From: Triglochin maritima | Lineage: Eukaryota; Streptophyta; Magnoliopsida; Alismatales; Juncaginaceae | Assembly: GCA_963682175.1 (NCBI GenBank) | Contig: OY821775.1 | Coordinates: 744,001-808,000, forward strand | Reading direction: 5' to 3' | Length of the DNA stretch: 64,000 nt | Part shown: piece after piece, positions 1-10,198 of the stretch | Layout: each line of letters begins with the position of its first letter | Numbering within the stretch: position 1 is the first letter of the stretch | Translations under genes and position numbers: made by a program | The notes under the pieces: model-generated | What the model was told of the DNA's origin: nothing | Seen by the model: only the letters and a program-made list of their open reading frames with translations | Database searches by the model: none

Positions 1-207
1 GGGCCAAGCGTGATTGGTTAGTCCACTTAGATACATTTCGAGTCTGAAACAAGCTCTTGTCATTGGGGATTTGTAATAATGTCATTGGTTCTTTTTTTCT
101 TCAAATAAGCAGTATACCATGCCTACTTAGGAAATAGAAAAGGTGTTGACAATGAAGCAACAGGAAAAGTTAAAATAAATGTCATAAATCGTATCAAATG
201 GTAACAA

Positions 208-1049
208 AACACACTAAGGTCAATTTTAGGACACTCAGCTTTTGAGTCTGAGATTTTGAAAAGTTGCGTTTGAGATGTAGATAGTTTATTGAACGGTTCA
301 GAGTTTTTGAATTGCGAGTCTCATTTTTCTGTTTGGGTCAATTGAGTTTGGTTTTTATTTTGTGTTTCAGGTTGAGATATATTTTAAAATTTTGATGACT
401 CATTTTATAGTAAAAAATGACGATCTATTTAAATGTTATATATTGTTATTTTTGATCTTTCAACCCATGTCAATTTAGAAATTTATTTCAATATAATTTT
501 CAAATTTAATTAATGTTGATATTGTTCATCTTAGTTGGGTCATTATGCATGTTATTTTTTTCCTAAATTTTAAAATTAAAAACATATACCTATATTATTG
601 CAAATGAAGATGCTATAACACACTCAAGTTCTCTTCGGAAAAAATACACCATCAAATTTAAAATATATATATATATATTAGAAGTTTATTCAGAAAGGCT
701 AATTAAAAATAATACATGCATAATTTGGTGACTCAAATATTTAGGAAATTTATAGAATTTGATAAAATTTGTGATCCAATTAACATTTTTTAGAAATTAA
801 CTTTATTTATGAAAATTGTAACTCATGATCTATTTTTTTATTGAGTTAAGGGTAACAATGTCCAAAAAGTTGGCATCTGATGAAAAGCTAGGTGAGAATA
901 GATTCTCAAATCAAGTAAAAATGAATGTTAGCGTCAAGCTCCAACTCCATATTCTCAAACGCCAAAAAACCTGTTTGGGATCAAAAGTGGTGTCTCGGTG
1001 TTTGGTGAGAGTCAAACGCAACTTTTCAAGTGTCCAAAACGGACCCTAA
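208..1049. mobile_element. Putative non-autonomous TIR element in the 3' part of the PERK-like gene
   Basis: The right end, read on the minus strand from 1049, begins GGGTCCGTTTTGGACACT and continues GAAAAGTTGCGTTTGA. The left end near 213 reads GGTCAATTTTAGGACACT and, after about 22 extra bases, the same GAAAAGTTGCGTTTGA. These look like imperfect terminal inverted repeats of an element of about 840 bp. The interior is AT-rich and I see no coding capacity; the 74-codon open frame at 825-1049 resembles nothing known to me. The TSD is not clear, so the boundaries are approximate. It lies just downstream of the last visible kinase exon. Confidence 0.4.
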
Positions 1050-1077
1050 GAAAGAAAACAAGATATTCTGTTAACTT

Positions 1078-2820
1078 CTAGCTTACCCATTCAACCAAAT
1101 TCTCTTCTCCCAAAGGTCGAGTGTGATCGTATGGTTTGCGTCCGGTGATAAGCTCTAAGAGAACAACTCCAAAGGAGAACACGTCTGATTTATCACTTGG
1201 CTTTCCACTTGATACACATTCTGGTGCTTTGTATCTGAGCAAGAGCAATATAGCATTAGACAAAAGAAAAAGTTACTTCTGAATCTGATTAAATAAAAAG
1301 AGGGGGGAATGAAAACTAACCACCATATATCAGTCATTTAAGATTCAACATTTGAATATCTTAAAATAAAAAGCACCTACCCATTTTCCCTGAAAGCATG
1401 CGTTGGCATGTGGACATCAATATCATTCCGTAGTTCTGCAAATCCAAAGTCTGTAACCTGATTTCAAGACATCATTTGAAAATGGAAGCGTAAGTACGTT
1501 GTTATGCATATAAAGTAAACAAAAAGGCTGGTATCGATATTTTTCTTCTCATGCCTTGGCTTCAAAAGAGTCGTCTAGAAGAATGTTACTTGTCTTGATA
1601 TCCCCATGAATGGTCTTTCGTTCACCTAAAGTATGGAAGCATTGAAATGAGTAACACGGAATATAGCCACAGAACACAGGAACATAGGAAAAGGTATCTC
1701 CAGCTTACTGTTTTCATGCAGATAAGTCAATCCACAAGCAGCACCAGTAGCAATTTTAATTCTTTTCGGCCAATCCAATACCGGAAGTTCACTTCCTGAA
1801 AATGGTATTATGCAATTAAATAGCATGCACAGTAGCTAGACAAATATTTCAGATACTCAAGCATCATATTTTCTAGCAAAAACAGCATTTCCATACTTAT
1901 ATCTATATTCTGATTACAAATTACCATGTAAATGTTGATCAAGATTCTTATTTGGAATGAACTCATACACAAGAAACTGAAAGTGCTGAAAGGTGCATGA
2001 CCCAATGAGAGACTAAACGTTGATGTTGAATACGACAAAGCCTAGCAACTTCTGCTCCAAATTCCTTCTCCTTCCGCTTACTGCAGGCCTTGAGCTGTTT
2101 TACAGCCACTATTGTACCATCCAAAAACCAACCTTTATAAACTTGTCCAAACTGACCTTTACCAAGGAAATTTCGCTTCGCAAACCCTTGTGTCATATCC
2201 AATACTTCCTCATAGGTAAAAGATACCTTGGATTTACGTAAGCTAGAATCGGGATTCCCTGAGCTAGACATGTTTGATTTTCACGAGTTGCATCTATCAG
2301 AAAGAAAAACAAAATTAGCAAAAAAAACAAATCCAAATGACTAGATCCCACATATGATCAGCTTTACAAGTTTTTATGGAGATTTTATCAGACGACTTCT
2401 GTTGTCCAACTGATTTCTCCAATTTCTTCCTTTTCCTCCGCCATTTAGTAGCTATAATAAAAATGCCAACCAACACAATTAGAAGCTCAGCAAGCCCTAT
2501 TGCAAGGACAGCACCATAGCCAAGATTACGTGGCTTTAGTGAGGTAGACGTAGAAGACGTGAAAACCAGAGGTGTGGGAGCAGCTGCCGCTGCACCAGAA
2601 AAAGACAAATTTTCCAGCAAAGAGTATTAGTATCAGATTCAGATGGATAATGGAGAAGAGTTTATGTACCTGTATTTGAATCGGAAATGGCTGATAATGG
2701 GATGAGTGGAGATGCATTTGGCAAAGCAGGTAGGGGCTCGACCGGGGTTGAAGGTTGGATAGGAGATGTAGGAGATATTGGCAGAGAGGTACCTAAGGGA
2801 GGTGGCAACAAATCCGACAT
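1078..2820 (-). CDS. PERK-like receptor kinase, C-terminus not visible and probably degenerate
   Basis: Seen in order on the minus strand: a start at 2820; a short proline/serine-rich segment (exon 2670-2820); an exon from 2589 with a transmembrane helix ([20 protein letters not shown]) and a basic stop-transfer stretch; a glycine loop [11 protein letters not shown] with AVKQL lysine near 2150; FLVYEFIPN near 1960; [13 protein letters not shown] near 1600; DFGF near 1445; and YKAPE through TGRKPYDH at 1100-1235. This is the order of plant PERK-type kinases. Odd points: the catalytic loop reads HGD instead of HRD; the frame shifts near 2000, between RLVS and the FLVYEF block; one intron has a GC donor at 1553-1554; and the exons for subdomains X-XI after LVEW are not in the window. 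The proline-rich part is only about 50 residues, short for a PERK. It may be a pseudogene, or may continue off the left edge. Confidence 0.7.
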
Positions 2821-3603
2821 ATTATTCGTTAGTTGGCGATCTTTCTCTCAAAAAAATCGGAGAATGATTGCGACAAATGGCATTACGAATACAACCCAAA
2901 AAATCAAATTCCGCAAGCTCAAGTACAACAATTTTGAATTTTTCAACGGGTAATTAGGTCAGAGCAAATTCATCCCAAGATGATATAATACACTGAGATT
3001 CGCCGAAACAACAAATCCAGGCTCTTTCTCCACTCGAATAAAAAAACTCAAATATCACAGAATCCAAACACAAAGAACCAATCCAGAACAACAACCATTC
3101 ATCCCCATCTCCAGAAACGACGATTTCCAAGAGATGGGGAGAGCACACCAAAAAGACTATAGAAAGAGAAAAAGAAAAAGAAATCAGATTTTAGCTTTTT
3201 CCCCAAACCCACCACACTAAATGTACGGGAAATAAAAGATTGACCCAAAAAGATAGAAACTTTACCGGAATCAAAGCATGAGAGCGAGAAAAGCGAAGGT
3301 TTTGACGTTCCAGAGTCGTCTTTTTCGCGGATTTTTCGCTGTGGAAACGAGAGAAGGGATGTGAATCCGACAGGAAAACTAAGAATAGAATTGGAAATGG
3401 GGATTGAGACCTTCGGAAGTGGAAATCTACGGTGGATCGGAAGGGAAACCCTAGATTTTCTATTTCCGTTACATATATTGGCAGGTGGTCGAGGCGATCG
3501 CGCGCTTGCGAAAGAGGAGGGACATTTGCATTTACACCCTTCAACTCGGTTTTGATTAGTGCAAGTACTCTCCGATCCAACCAAGTTTGATATATTGTAA
3601 TAG
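2821..3603 (-). other. Leader and promoter region of the PERK-like gene
   Basis: No recognisable coding region. The open frames on both strands look like chance frames over a long, CT-rich 5' leader. A possible leader-intron donor (CCG|GTAAAG on the minus strand) lies near 3265. The GC-richer block at 3390-3540 probably holds the transcription start. Confidence 0.3.
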
Positions 3604-3791
3604 CGTCAAGCTCAGAGTTCATCAAATTTAGTTTAAATCCCCTACAATCTCACCATTGGATCTTATTTACAGTTAATCTCACCATTCGTTAGCATAATTG
3701 TTTTTTTAATCTACCTAACAATTTGAAATGAGTGGTAGATATTGTGGAAGCTTAATTTAGAAAAATTAAGCTCTGAACTCACTAGAGAATT
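3604..3791. mobile_element. Short MITE, truncated member of a family seen again at 49.0 kb
   Basis: About 190 bp running from GTCAAGCTC to CTAGAGAATTT. Almost all of it matches, in inverse orientation, the element at 48990-49263, including the internal blocks TCATCAAATTTAGTTTAA, CCTACAATCTCACCATT and AATTTGAAATGAGTGGT. The outer TIR is less complete here than in the other copy. No coding capacity. Confidence 0.7.
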
Positions 3792-4527
3792 TGTGTATTG
3801 TAATAATTGTATTACAATGTGTTTTATTTTTGTACCAAGTTTGTACGATCTTAATCGAATGACAGAAGCATCACCATTGTGCAATATATTAGTACATATT
3901 TCTAAGATGTATAATTTTGTAATATATGTTCTCGTAAAAAAAATATGAATGTATTGATCAACATTCTTACTTACTATAAGAAATGAGAACTTGTTATGCA
4001 TGATACCATCCGTAGGAAAAGTGAACGAGATTTTTTTCCACTACTTAGCACACAATACTTAAAGCAAGGTCGACGTTAGAGTTGTAGTGGAACGAACAAC
4101 TTGGAATGCTAAGAAGTTTTGGACAAGGTGAATTTCTTGTCTCGTTTAGACTTCATGAAACATTTCCCACAAATCATGATTTAACAATTTAAAAATTTCT
4201 TCCCTAAACTGAAATCACCTGGTCGATAAACCCACGATCAATCCAAAGAAACATTTACATAAAATCATGAGAGAGAAAGTTGACAAAGGACATAATCCTC
4301 ATCCAAGAAAAGAAAGCAAGCTAAGTCCACATTTGTAGTTACGACAGGGTTAAAATTGCAATTCCAGTGGACAAAATAAAGCCCTTCCCAAAACCAAAAC
4401 CCTACCGAATCTCGCCGGCATCTGACTCCGGCGATCTCAATTTCTCCGGCGGTATGCTCCTTTTCTCTTACTTTACTCCTCTCCTACTGTGTTTCTGACT
4501 TCTTTTCTCGGTCTTGCGCAGATCAAA

Positions 4528-7500
4528 ATGGAATCTTCGCCCCCAAATCGGTTTCCAGTTCCCCACAACAAGATTTCACTAGAAATCAAGGTAATTTCAC
4601 CTATAATCCGATTAGCTTCTCTTCTGTTACGGATACTCGAACGTCTGTCGTATATGGTAATCGAGGATCGGATAGGTTGATGGAGTTTGATTTTGGGGAT
4701 TAGTGTTGCTACATTTTACCTGAAGCAGCTTACTACATTCGGCTGAGCTGAAGCAAAGGTGCTTTAAGTCAAACTTATTTCTCAGGTCATCATTTGCGGA
4801 TTCGTTATAAATTAGCGCCTTTTTAGGATATGATGTGCTAAACTATCGCCACTCGTCAACCTTTACTTGATATGATTATCTCTAATCTGGAAATCACATC
4901 TGGTTTCAAATTCACAATCTGTATATTATATCAACAATTTCTGTATTTTTTCCTTTTACAGGGAAACCAAACAGACATAGTGATGTGCAGTTACGACGAC
5001 CGTCTTATGGTAAGCTAACTATAACTTACCGATGCATTGAATAATCCTCATTCATCTTTTTGTACTTCATCCTATTCCTCAGGTTATTGTGACCCAGATA
5101 GGAACAATGGGAACCATACTGCATGCAAGGTTTAGTTCTCCTTTATAAACTCTTCAATAACTATTGGATCAACTTCTCACAAATTTTGATTTTTGTTCCT
5201 AAAGTCAGTCTTACCCGATCTTTAAACTTAGTATGCCTTGAATGGGGCTCTAATCATTAAATTAATGTTCAATCTACAATTCTACATTTTGTTATCATTC
5301 AAAATGGATGAACTTTAACTCAAGGCACAACAAAGTCAGGATGCCTAGATACCTTTTCTTTGACAAACATGCAGACTGTTGAATTTGGTTTATAATTGTT
5401 AATACAGGAATTCAGGGAGAATCGGTCGACCGGAACTTAAGTGTCCAGTCGATCGAATTAATCCAGGAGCCATGGGGCTCGGAACAGATCGAGGAACGGT
5501 CGACCGGTTCGGGGAATTCGGTCGACCGAAAACCGGCAGTAGATTTGAAACTCAGGATCGATCGAGATCCGGTCGACCGGTGTTGGGCACGCGGTCGACC
5601 GAAAAGCGATTGTAGATGCGAGATGAAAATCGTCATGCAGATCGGTCGACCGGTGTTGGACTCGCGGTCGACCGAAAACGTCCAGGAACTTCGGGCGTTA
5701 TTCAGAAGCGCGGAACGGTTGACCGGCTCGGGGCGAGCTGTCGACCGAATGCTGGCAGTTACGCGAACTAACCAAAGTTCGGTCGACCGATGGGCAATTC
5801 CGGTCGACCGTTTGGAGGCAGTTATGGACGATCTGAATTATTCTCTGCACGAATTTAGCCCATTATAAATAGATTTTTTGCCCTAATCTTGTAACATAAC
5901 ATACATTACTTATTTCCTTGAGATAGATTAGGCTAGAGAGAGATCTAGAGTGATTTGAGAGACATATTGCTTCCAAACTTTTGTAATCTCGGAGACTTCT
6001 CTTGTTGGAGAAGAGCTTCAAGGAAAGGAAATCCGCAGGAGACCCCCCGAAGGACGTAGGCATCTTGCCGAACCTTGTAAAATCGCGTGTGTCGTGGTTT
6101 GCTTCAGGTGTTGTGTGATTGCTTGTTATTTTCATCTTATTTGTGTTTGCTTGTTGCATTGAGTTTGGGAGAGGGTCAGAAGTTATTATTCCGCATTCAA
6201 TATTCGATTTTCGTGATGCGTGTAATCCGTGTCGTGTTAGTGCATATTATATCCCCCTCCCAACACAGACAACAATTATTAGTATGCTGCTCTGGTAACG
6301 AAAAGTAAAACAATGAAATTGCTCGTCTTAGAAAAAGTGTTTTCATTTGTCATGAAATTGCACCAGAGAATTTCTATTTATAGATTATAGTGCACATTTA
6401 TATGTACATGCTGAGTTTCTTCTTCTACCTGTGCTTGAGGACGTTCAAACTCTTTCAAAGGTGACATTCTATAATTCTAAGATCGGTATGGCAATAAATT
6501 CCTAAAACAAAATCATGTATCCTGGCTAATTCGTTGTTCAATGATTCTGGTCACCTTATATTCATGCCTCTTATCCGGTCCCTTTGCCATTGGAATCTGC
6601 AGTTAGGGTTCGGTGTAAATAAAATCCTGTTCTTCTCTGCTTTGTTTCATGGAATGGTTATCTTTTGTTGGAAACACCAAAAAATGATATAACATGTGAG
6701 TATATTCAAGTTTATGCACTTCCTGTATTTTCATTAGGGCTGTCAATTTTACACGAAACACGATAACACGACACGAAAACGACACGAAGTTAGCGGATAT
6801 GGATTGAGAATTTGAACACGATTAATAAATGGGTTGGATACGGCAACACGATTATTAAATGGGTTGGATATGGATTTCTGTTGCAAAAACGATTAACACG
6901 ATTAAGACACGATAAAACACGATAAGTAATTGGGTAATTAGGCACACGATTACGAATACGACACGATTAATACACGACTAATACCGACAAGTCTATAAGT
7001 AATATATAATTTATAAATTATAATAAACAAATTCTAATAACTGAATGTCATATTTATAATTTTACCAATTATATATATAATTGGTTTGAAACTTTGAAGT
7101 TTGAATTCTGAACACTAAACGAGTGGATAATTGTGTGTTAAACGTGTGTTAAATGGTGTAAACGGTAGCGGTGTTAAACGTGTACACGAAGTAACCCGTT
7201 TAATAATCGGGTATAAACGGGTTGGATATGGCAACACGATTATAAATGGGTTGGATACGGCAGAAATTTAGCAACACGATTATTAAATGGGTCGGATACG
7301 GCGCAACACCTAGAGCTTATATATAGGAGTTGACACGACACGATTAGCACACGACACGACACGATTGACAGCCCTAATTTTCATGGAAGTTCTAATTTTT
7401 TAGGTTTGCCTTCTTTATCATAGGAAGGAGGAAGGTGTATACACTGATCCAACTTTCAATGTGTCTGTTATTTTCGGTAAGCGTGATGAGGTATGGGTTT

Positions 7501-8656
7501 ATTTCAGATTTTGATTCGTCTAGCATTATTCTTTCCAGGATTTTAAACCTTTTGATTTGGTTTGCTACAGCCATTTCTAATCGCATGTGGTCGACAACTT
7601 ATTGAACATATAAGGTGAGGTGCTCCTTCGTGATTAACTGAGTATAATTTGGTTCTTAAAAGTTGAGAATTGTGAAGAAACTATATATACTCCCTTGATA
7701 TATGTATACATGGATCATCCTAAATATGAGCAGTAAATCATGCACTTGCTTTCTGTTCTTTGGATGCTAGCTTGCGTGTGTTGTATATCTTATCTCCTGT
7801 CAAGCAGAAAAGCAGTCTCTCTGAATATTTCCCATAGTCATAATTTTGTAGAGACCGATAAGTTCAATTCTAAGTAATAACCATGAATTCTTTGAGAATT
7901 TTTCTCCAGTTCTTATCATTTTGTCCTAATGTTCATCCCTTCCAAGTAGTCTCTTTAGATGCTCATTCTGTTGTTGTTGTTGTTGTTCAGCACCGCTGGA
8001 TCTTCTAGACCACTGTTGCTGTCTCTTGGCCTTAAGGATCACTCAATGGTAACAATGAATCCAATGTTTTTTTTTATTATGTTGCTGTAGTACTGTCCAC
8101 TTTCAGAAGTTGACACTTTCCTTTTGATAATCTTCTGCCCATTGTCACAAATAGCTTGCTTAGTGAACCCATATGTCAGACCACAAATATTTTTTAGCCA
8201 CTGGAATAGCTTTTCTACTAGTCTGATGGAATGACTTTCCTTTTAAGACTCTTGCCTTCATTAGGTCATTCAGCATTTAATTGTAATACTAAAAGAGTAA
8301 AAGTTATGCAGTGTTATTACTTATTCGTACTCTGTATCGTTTGTAAATTGATGGTAGATTTCTCAATAGGCAAAAGGATTAGTACTGGGATGGTTCCTCA
8401 CACTTAGAAATTCTAAAAATTGTTTCAGTATTCATAATAACACTATCATAGTAATTTTTCTTCATCTTAAGGGTAAACCTTGTGTTATTGTTTCTGAATT
8501 GTGTCCAGATTGAAGTATGTTTTTGTGACTGTGTATTGGCAGAGAAATTTTGATAGTTACACACTTACACCTTTCTCAATCAAATATTACATTTTCCTTT
8601 TGTAGGAAACTTTGAAAACTATCACCTCCGCCATTATTGAGAACCGTATCTGGTAA
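4528..8656 (+). CDS. Proteasome assembly chaperone 3 (PSMG3/PAC3-like)
   Basis: Seven coding exons can be joined in frame: 4528-4590, 4962-5009, 5083-5129, 7424-7490, 7571-7614, 7991-8048 and 8606-8656, giving 125 residues. A leader intron (about 4452-4521) precedes the start. The product carries the plant PAC3-like blocks SLEIKGNQTDIVMCSYDD, VIVTQIGTMGTILHARKEEG, DPTFNVSVIFGKRDEP, LLLSLGLKDHSM and the C-terminal ENRIW. In other eukaryotes PSMG3 pairs with PSMG4 to guide assembly of the 20S proteasome alpha ring in the cytosol; that role is inferred here from family membership. Intron 3 (5130-7423) is swollen to 2.3 kb by a solo LTR and a hAT MITE. A (GTT)n run directly abuts the acceptor at 7990. 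All splice sites are GT-AG and the frame is intact, so the gene looks functional. Confidence 0.93.
5377..6265 (+). mobile_element. Solo LTR, family 1, copy 1 (889 bp)
   Basis: Begins TGTTGAATTTGG and ends CTCCCAACA (TG...CA with TGTTG/CAACA ends). It is flanked by a perfect 5-bp TSD, CAGAC, at 5372-5376 and 6266-6270. A TATA box (CATTATAAATAG) lies at 5871-5882, and the U3 holds a palindrome array at 5423-5810. No internal retrotransposon sequence is attached. The 892-bp element at 39934-40825 belongs to the same family. It sits in intron 3 of the PSMG3-like gene in the gene's sense orientation. Confidence 0.93.
5423..5810. promoter_or_regulatory. U3 array of CGGTCGACCG palindromes
   Basis: Twelve sites in about 390 bp: nine exact copies of the 10-bp palindrome CGGTCGACCG and three with one or two substitutions. 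Many sites alternate between the contexts GACCGGTGTTGG and GACCGAAAA. The array ends about 60 bp upstream of the LTR TATA box. A role as a transcription-factor platform is inference. Confidence 0.7.
6735..7376. mobile_element. hAT-type MITE with perfect 8-bp TSD
   Basis: The ends are TAGGGCTGTCAA and TTGACAGCCCTA, flanked by an identical 8-bp duplication, ATTTTCAT, at 6727-6734 and 7377-7384. This is diagnostic of hAT-superfamily transposition. The interior has many ACACGA/CACGATTA and GGGTTGGATA repeats and no open frame. It lies in intron 3 of the PSMG3-like gene. Confidence 0.93.
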
Positions 8657-9154
8657 AGCAACACCTGTTTTCTCTCTGCCGACTCCTTACAAACTGATAA
8701 GGTTTTTTTACATATTTCAAAAGTTCAGATAAGTCTACTGCAGAACTCTCGTCTTATGATCTTATCTACATCAAAGTGAACTCCGTTTTGATAGAGAATT
8801 GACATAATCCAAGTATAGCAGTTCCTCAAGTGTCCGATTGGGTGAATTCCACTGTTTGCTGTTTTTGTTAATATTTAGATTTTAGCTAATCAACTCTAAC
8901 TTTTTTATCTGGTGTTAGAAGTTAGTTTATAAAATCAAGTGATAAGAGAAACCAATTTAAAGGTGACTGTTTGACTTAATTCAGCCTGTCTGCAAATATT
9001 ATATCTCAATATTGTCATATAATGGTAGTAACATAATTGCATTCAAACATTCATGTCACAAGAGATTATGGATAGGGTATAAAGAGGACTATTGGGTACA
9101 ACAAGATAGAGACACTAAATAAACAAAGCACCCGTGGCGTGCTTGGGCAAGTTA
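8657..9154. other. 3' flank of PSMG3-like gene, nothing recognised
   Basis: AT-rich sequence that presumably holds the 3' UTR and polyadenylation region. No gene or repeat is recognisable by eye. Confidence 0.4.
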
Positions 9155-9379
9155 AGCAGTAAAGAGGGGATTGAGTACTGTGGTGTCTTATCTGATGAGG
9201 AACATGAAGGGATGATGATCAGCTACAAAATCTACAGGATCTGATGCAGGTGGTAAGCATAGTATGCTCATGTGAACAGCAGTAGCAGCTGCAGTTGCAG
9301 TCCCTTCTTCATTAACTTCCACGATGGATTTGTGGTAAATGATTTGGTCAACGAACAGTTCCACACCAGCCAACGTCAA
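9155..9379 (-). pseudogene. Serpin C-terminal fragment
   Basis: The minus-strand frame reads [16 protein letters not shown], then [17 protein letters not shown]. This is the hinge of a serpin reactive-centre loop (EEGTEAAA in plant serpins) followed by the conserved F-x-ADHPFLFLIR strand. A stop follows directly after FLIR, and the residues beyond it (VLNP) still resemble the serpin tail. The roughly 300 N-terminal residues of a serpin are absent. It is a relic, perhaps carried in by rearrangement. Confidence 0.85.
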
Positions 9380-9479
9380 GTTATGTCACCTACGTCTACA
9401 GCACAAGCCCCAACTGCTGCAGTAGTTTTATAAAGTGAAAAAATCCGGGCAGAAGGCTGGAAGATATAACAGTTAAGTA

Positions 9480-10044
9480 GTTAACACGTCTAATATAAAC
9501 ACTTATAAATAAAGCAAAAAAAACACATTTAATCTAAACCATAGGTCTAAAGTTGTCGATATATATTAAGGAATATATTTTGAAGGATTCAACGTTCAAA
9601 ATCGCATAATTTAATATCACGCAACAGTAAGTTGGGCACACGTTCAGAAGAACATGTATTCAAAGCAAATTGTTGAAAGAGTTATGTCCAATTAATATTA
9701 AAAAAATTAATAATAATGATCTAACATTTGAAGCCGTAACTAGACCAAATAATAGTTGATGGCACGAAGCAGTGGGTTGTATACAATACTAAATCATTGT
9801 GAAGTAATTGAAATCATAATAATTATTCGGAAATTTTTAAGTGTTTGCTTACTTGGAATGGCCATTTTGTGATGATTTATTATATTGCTAAAATACAATA
9901 ACATTGATTTTTGTTTGAGCATATCTCACTCAATTTAATGCTATTGAGAAACATGACATGGTTAAGTTTCTTGTGATGAGATCATCTTCCCAATTACGGC
10001 AAACATGACCTCTCAAAGCTTTGATAGCTAATACCAATAATTAA
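9480..10044. other. AT-rich spacer, nothing recognised
   Basis: No gene, RNA gene or repeat seen. It ends with ATAATTAA at 10037-10044, the left target-site copy of the large MULE. Confidence 0.4.
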
Positions 10045-10198
10045 GGGAACTACTATTCGTCGCCGGAAAACTACTTAAATCGTCCCAAAAATGACCTTTT
10101 TGCCCCTAACAAATCAATTAATACCGATTTCGTCCCGTGTCTTTAAACAAGGTGTTTGACTCAGTTTTACTCACATTCCCAGTACAAACACCACGAAA

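Noticed and set aside
5423..5810. CRISPR-like array of regularly spaced palindromes
   Set aside because: Plant nuclear DNA with no cas genes; the spacers are not unique captured sequences; the array lies in the U3 of an LTR with a TSD and recurs in a second copy.
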